Notes under the pieces: model-generated
Seen by the model: only the letters and a program-made list of their open reading frames with translations
What the model was told of the DNA's origin: nothing
The model's database searches: none
Origin: an uncultured Bacteroidales bacterium
GTDB lineage: Bacteria; Bacteroidota; Bacteroidia; Bacteroidales; P3
Direction of reading: 5' to 3'
NCBI GenBank assembly: GCA_937915785.1
Contig: CALGGY010000028.1
Coordinates: forward strand, 1 to 8,374
DNA length: 8,374 bases
Position numbers and translations under genes: made by a program
Shown: positions 1 through 6,200 of the stretch, piece after piece
Layout of the letters: each line of letters starts with the position of its first letter
Position numbering within the stretch: position 1 is the stretch's first letter

Positions 1-1
1 G

Positions 2-217
2 TCGGGAAACTCGGCAGCCAGCTACCCGGGCGGCGGCGGATCTGGCTATGTATATACCTCATCCTCGGCCAACGACTATCCTGCGGGATGTCTGCTGGGC
101 AGTTTCTACTATATGACCAACGCCCAGACCATTGCGGGCGAAACAGCTTTCCCCAACGTGGCCGGCAGCGGCAACGAGACAGGACACGAGGGCGACGGCT
201 ACGCCATCATCACTCCG
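2..217 (+). other. GRD0: C-terminal tail of a glycine-rich domain (cut by window start)
   Basis: Residues 1-72 hold only the end of the domain. They show the Gly run and 'GGGGSGYVYTS' (residues 10-20), the conserved 'YPAGCLL' cysteine (C30), 'NAQTIAGETAFP', and the exit motif 'TGHEGDGYAII' (residues 60-70). The same order of motifs closes every complete GRD downstream, so at least one more full domain begins before the window. Unlike later copies, the exit reads GDGYAII rather than GNGYARI. Confidence 0.85.
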
Positions 218-3200
218 GGCATATCCGAATACAAGGTGGTGGTAAGCCCCAAACCTACCGTCAATGTTATCGAAACTACCTACGATATCTGCGGCAACCA
301 AACCGCCAATATCGAAATCATATTCTCGGGCGCTCCGCCCTTCACCTATCGTCTCAACGGTGATGTGGCCGACCGCGTGGCAAACACCAACCGCGTCTTC
401 GCTCAGGTGCAGCCCAGCACAAGTACAAGCTACCGAGTGGTGTATTTCCGCGACAACCAGTGCGAGGGCGACATCTCGCTCACCCACGCCGACGTTGTCG
501 TGTGCAACCAGCCAATCAGCTGTGCCGGCGATACTGTTGTATTGCCCACTGGCAACTGGTACTACGATGCGGCTCGCACCAACCAGCTTCAGGATACATT
601 TGTAACTCCTACGGTTACAACAACATACTACGGCGACAACAACGCCACCTTTGTGGTAACTGTCAACCCGAAACCCACCGCCACCTTGAGGCAGGAGACT
701 ATCAACATCTGCGGCGCACAGCGTGCCACACTGCATCTGCAATTTACAGGCACGGCTCCGTTCCGTTACCGTATTACTGGCGACAACAGCGACCGCATCA
801 CTTACAACAACACCGACAGCATCGATGTCGCTCCCGATTCAAGCACACGTTACCGCATCATTGCCATGCAGGATGTGTACTGTTTCGGCAATATAGCAAA
901 CAGCTCGGCAGAGGTCGTTGTTTGCGACCAGCCTATCATCTGCGTGGGCGACACTGTTTGGTTGCCCGCCGGTAATTGGTACTATGATGCAGCCAAGACA
1001 CAACGCATAACAACTCCATACGTTTTGCCAAGCGTTACAACTACCTACTACCGTGATGCTACCGACACCTTCAACTTCCGCTACACCGGCGATGTACAGA
1101 CCTACACCGTTCCCTCCGGCGTGGACAGCGTGATAATGCAGGTTTGGGGAGCACAAGGTGGTACGAGAAGTGGATATACCGAGGGTGGTCGTGGCGGATA
1201 TTCAATAGGCAAAATGCATGTCAATGCCGGTGATGTTCTCAATGTCTATGTGGGTGGACAAGGATCTTCTGGGGCAAGCGTTCCTGGAGGTTTCAATGGT
1301 GGTGGATTGGGCATTTCTACCAACAGCCGTGTTATGACATCTGGTGGCGGTGGCTCCGATGTCCGTGTCAATTCCACATCGCTTTACGCGCGTGTAATCG
1401 TTGCTGGCGGTGGTGGCGGAGGATACGAGACTGGCAATAGCGGCAATGGCTCTACTGCTGCTTACGGCGGTGGTCTTATTGGCGGTAATGGTAATGGTTC
1501 CTCAGGACGTTGGGGTTCGGGCGGCACACAAACCGCAGGAGGTGCTGTTGCTACAGGATCTAACTCATGGGGAGGTACACTTAATCCCGGTGCATTCGGT
1601 ATAGGCGGCTACGCTGTCAGCGCTGGTTATTCCAACGGTGGTGGCGGCGGCTGGTACGGCGGCGGTTGCTCCATACCCGATGGCGGTGCTGGCGGTGGCT
1701 CAGGCTACGTTTATACCTCGGCCACGGCAAGCAACTATCCTTCGGGATGTCTGCTCAACAGCAACTACTATCTTGCCAACGCCCAAACCATTGCCGGCAA
1801 CACAGCCTTCCCCGACACTACATACAACGGCACTACCGAGACGGGCCACGAGGGCAACGGCTACGCACGTATCATAACCCGTGGCAACGCAGCTTTCAAA
1901 GTTACTGTCAATCCCGCTCCTACGGTTACCGTTAAAGATACCACATGGAGTATCTGCGGCGGCCAGTGGGCTCAGATCGAGATTAACTTCACCGGTACGG
2001 CTCCGTTCTATTATCGTCTCACCGGCGATGTGGCCGACCGAGTGGCTCAAAGCAACCATGTGGTGATTCCGGTGCGTCCTTCGTTGAGTACCAACTACAA
2101 GGTTGAGACCCTCAGCGACGCCAACTGCGAAGGTACGGCATCCATAGACCGCACCGCTGTTATGGTCTGCAACCAGCCTGTGATATGCGCCGGCGACACA
2201 GCTGTGTTGCCACAGCCGCGTCCGTGGTACTTCGACCAGGCTCTTACAAACCAGATTATCGATACTTTTGTAACTCCTACAGTTACAACCACATATTATG
2301 GCGCAAACAACGCTACCTTCACCGTTACCGTTAATACGCAGGCCATTGCCTCAATCAGGCAGACCACTGTGAACAAGTGCAACAGCCAGAGCGTTACGCT
2401 GCACCTCACCTTCCGCGGCACGGCACCCTTCACATACCGTATCACCGGCGATGTGACCGACCGCACTTCCTATTCAAGAACGGTTAATATTCCCGTAAAT
2501 CCCGACACCACAACGCGTTATCGTATCACCTCGTTCCGCGACGACTACTGTCCCGGATTTATCGAAAATACCTATACCGATGTGGTTATCTGCAGTCAAC
2601 CTATTGTATGTCAGGGTGATACCGTTTATCTGCCATCGAGTGCATATTACTACGACTCAGCCTTGACTCAGCCCGTTGGTGCCAACTTTATCATTGCCGA
2701 CACCACGGTGATGCTCTATCTTAGCGTTAAGGACACCACCGATTTCGGCTATTCGGGAGCTACCGAGGAATACCAAATTCCCGGCGGCACCGACACTCTG
2801 CTGCTGCAAGTGTGGGGCGCTCGAGGAGGCGGACAGCACACATATAATAACTCCAACCAAGGCATAGCCGGAAATGGCGGCTATTCTGTAGGCACATTTG
2901 TTGTTCCACAAGGCGTTACATCGCTGTTTGTTAATGTTGGCGGCGAAGGCGACGCCTCGCCAGCAAGCGGTGCGGGCATAGCTGTTGGAGGATGGAATGG
3001 TGGTGGCACCACATGGGGAAGTTCTTATACAGAACCGGCAGGTGGTGGCGGAGGAGCTACCGATATCTCCGCCCAAGGCATTGCGGGTTCCACCACATGG
3101 AACACCCCCGACCACTTGTATTCGCGTATCATCGTTGCCGGCGGTGGCGGCGGTGGTGGTGAAGACTCAGGCGACCAAGGCGGATATGGTGGAGGCTTGA

Positions 3201-6200
3201 CTGGCGGGCAGGGTAATACCACAACTATTGCAGCAGCCACACAGACAGGCACCGGCACAGGCGGCGTGTTCGGTTCGGGTGCAAGTTCACCTAACGATGG
3301 CGGCGCCGGTGGCGGCGGATGGTATGGCGGTGGTGCCGTAAACGGTTCACAAACCATACCTTCGAGTGGAACAGGTTCCGACTGCAATGGCGGAAGAGGC
3401 GGCTCAGGCTATGTTTACACCGTAGCCACGGCTGGCAATTATCCATCGGGCTGTCTGCTCAACAGCGATTATTACCTTATCAACGCGCAGACCATTGCCG
3501 GCAACGTGGCATTCCCCGACAGCACCGGCCTTGGCACCGAAACTGGCCATGCAGGCAGTGGCTATGCCCGTATAATAGCTTTTGGCTCAGGTACTTATAA
3601 GGTAACTGTGAAACCGAGGCCTACCGCTACGGTTGCTGCCTCTACCCAAAATATCTGCGGCACCCAGTCGGCTACCATGAATATAACCTTTACGGGCACG
3701 GCTCCGTTCTATTACCGTATTACAGGCGACACCGCCGACCGCGTGTCCAATTCCAACAGTGCTACTGTAACCTTGCGTCCTAACGCAAGCGGACACTACA
3801 CCCTTACTTCTTTCAGCGACGCCAACTGTCAAGGCATTGCCAATACCAACTACACTACAGTTATTGTCTGCAACCAGCCTGTCATCTGTGCCGGCGACTC
3901 CGCGGCTCTGCCCGCAGGCACTTGGTATTTCGACCATGCTCTCACACAGCGGGTTACCACAGCCAAGGTGGCTCCCACAGTAAACACAACCTACTACGGC
4001 GCCAACAACGCCACATTCACCGTAGGCGTTAATCCCGTTGCCACTGCAACTATGCGGCAGAACAGCACCAACATCTGCGGCGACGAAAGGGCAAATCTTA
4101 CTATCTATTTCACTGGCTTGCAGCCATATTATTACCGTATCACCGGCGATGTGGCCGACCGAGTGGCCTATGCTGATACGGTTACCATAACTGTAAATCC
4201 CGACAGCACAACGCGTTACCGGGTTACTTCGTTCCGCGATGCTTTCTGTAACGGAACCATAGCCCGCGATTTTGCCGATGTGGTGGTGTGCGACGAGCCT
4301 ATCATCTGCGACGGCGACACCGTTTATCTGCCCACAGGACAGTGGTTCTACGACCAAGCCATGACACAGCCGGTAACTACACCGTTTGTTGTGCCCGGAG
4401 TTACCACAACCTACTACCGCAGCGTGGCAGCAAACGACACACTCAACTTCCGCTACACCGGCGATGTGCAGACCTACACCGTTCCCGCCGGTGTGGACAG
4501 CGTGATAATGCAGGTATGGGGAGCCGAAGGTGGTCAGACTAACTATTCTTCATATACGTGGAAAGGAGGACTTGGAGGTTATTCCGAAGGAAAGATGCCT
4601 GTAAATCCAGGCGATGTGCTGAATGTATATGTAGGTGGTATGGGTGGTGCCGGAACGACTGGCTCTACAGGTTCGGCACTTGGTGGCTGGAATGGAGGAG
4701 GCAACTCAGGACTAAGTACCAATTCTAGCTACTTCTATGGCGGTGGCGGCGGCGGTGCTACCGACATACGCGTTAATTCCACTTCGCTATATGCTCGTGC
4801 TATCGTTGCCGGAGCAGGCGGCGGTGGTGGATATGGAACGCAAACTGCATTGGAAATTTGTGGTGGCTATGGAGGCGGACTTTCGGGCACACAAGGAACA
4901 TATTATAGTTCCTATACAGGAAGACGTGGCGGTGCCGCAACCCAGACCGCACCAGGAGCAGCCGGCACTGGCGGAACCAGTGGTTCAGGATCTGCTGGTG
5001 CTTTCGGCATCGGTGGCGCTTCGAATACAGGAGCGGCATCCGGCGGCGGCGGCGGCGGCGGCTGGTATGGCGGCGGCGGTGGTGCCGATGGCAACCAGTG
5101 CTCCGGTTCAGGTGGTGGCGGCTCCGGATATATTTGGACAGCGGCCACAGCAGCCAACTACCCCACAGGCTGTCTGCTTACATCGGCTTATTATCTCGAC
5201 AATGCACAAACTATTGCAGGCAACGCTTCTTTCCCCGATACTACTTATAACGGCACTACCGAGACGGGCCACGAGGGCAACGGCTACGCGCGTATCATAA
5301 CCAGGGGCAGGGGAGGTGCTCCCACTTTCAAAGTTACCGTAAATCCCAAACCGGCTATCACCATCAAGGATACCACTTATAATATCTGCGACAACGATAC
5401 GGCATACATCAACCTTACTTTCTCGGGCACAGCCCCGTTCTACTATCAGCTTACCGGCGACGCTACGCCAAGGGTAACAAACAACACTACCGAAACCATC
5501 GTGGTTCAGCCCACAGTAAGCACCGATTACCGTGTGCTGTCGTTCTACGACGCCAACTGTGAGGGCAATCTTGTTTCCCAACACACACTGGTTATTGTCT
5601 GCAACCAGCCCATAATCTGCGACGGCGACACCGTTACCCTGCCTGCAGGCGATTGGTATTTCGACTCGCTCTATACCCGTCCTGTGCCGGTTGGTTTCGT
5701 AACTCCGCACGTTACAACAACTTATTACAAACGTGGTGGCGGCGTTGCAACCACAACCACCCACAATTTTGCCTACACGGGCGCAGCTCAAAGCTACACC
5801 GTTCCCGCTGGCGTGGACAGCCTCAAACTGGAGGTGTGGGGCGCTCAAGGAGGAGATGCCACGGCTCTCAATCTTGGCGGTAAGGGTGGCTATTCTTGCG
5901 GAACAATTGTCGCTTCTGTTGGCGACGTGTTGAACGTCTATGTTGGCGGAGCCGGCACAGGCTCAATGACTACTGGTCAGCCAGCAGGCAGAGTGTCGGG
6001 CGGTTTCAATGGTGGTGGCGATGCTAACCAATACTCCGGTGTGTTGCGTTCCGGCGGTGGCGGTGGCACCGACATTCGATTGAATAGCACTTCGCTATAT
6101 GCACGTATGATTGTGGCAGGAGGTGGCGGTGGAAATGTCTATCAGTCTGCCGGACGAGCCTTCAATTCTGGCCATGGCGGCGGACTGTCGGGCAGTAATG

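Noticed and set aside
113..115. Internal ATG codons as possible gene starts
   Set aside because: The frame is already coding upstream of them, within a recognisable GRD tail, so they are internal methionines; no start can be assigned in this window.
88..605. Forward open frames in the other two phases, rich in Arg, His and Gln or in Ala, Val and Pro
   Set aside because: These are off-frame readings of the GGC- and ACC-rich repeats. They have no domain match, and the continuous frame from base 2 explains the same DNA with recognisable domains throughout.
1073..1885. A eukaryotic ALK/LTK receptor gene fragment
   Set aside because: The intronless frame, the tandem arrangement, the Bacteroidota-type PKD and DTIC/GCDS repeats and the lack of kinase or MAM domains all point to a bacterial member of the domain family.
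3587..4357. Long reverse-strand open frames, here 256 codons, with similar ones at 59-742, 839-1156, 1700-2059 and 5108-5848
   Set aside because: They lie antisense to the PKD-like modules and recur at the same place in each module, so they are mirror images of the repeated forward gene and its biased third bases. They match no family and would overlap a far longer coherent forward frame.
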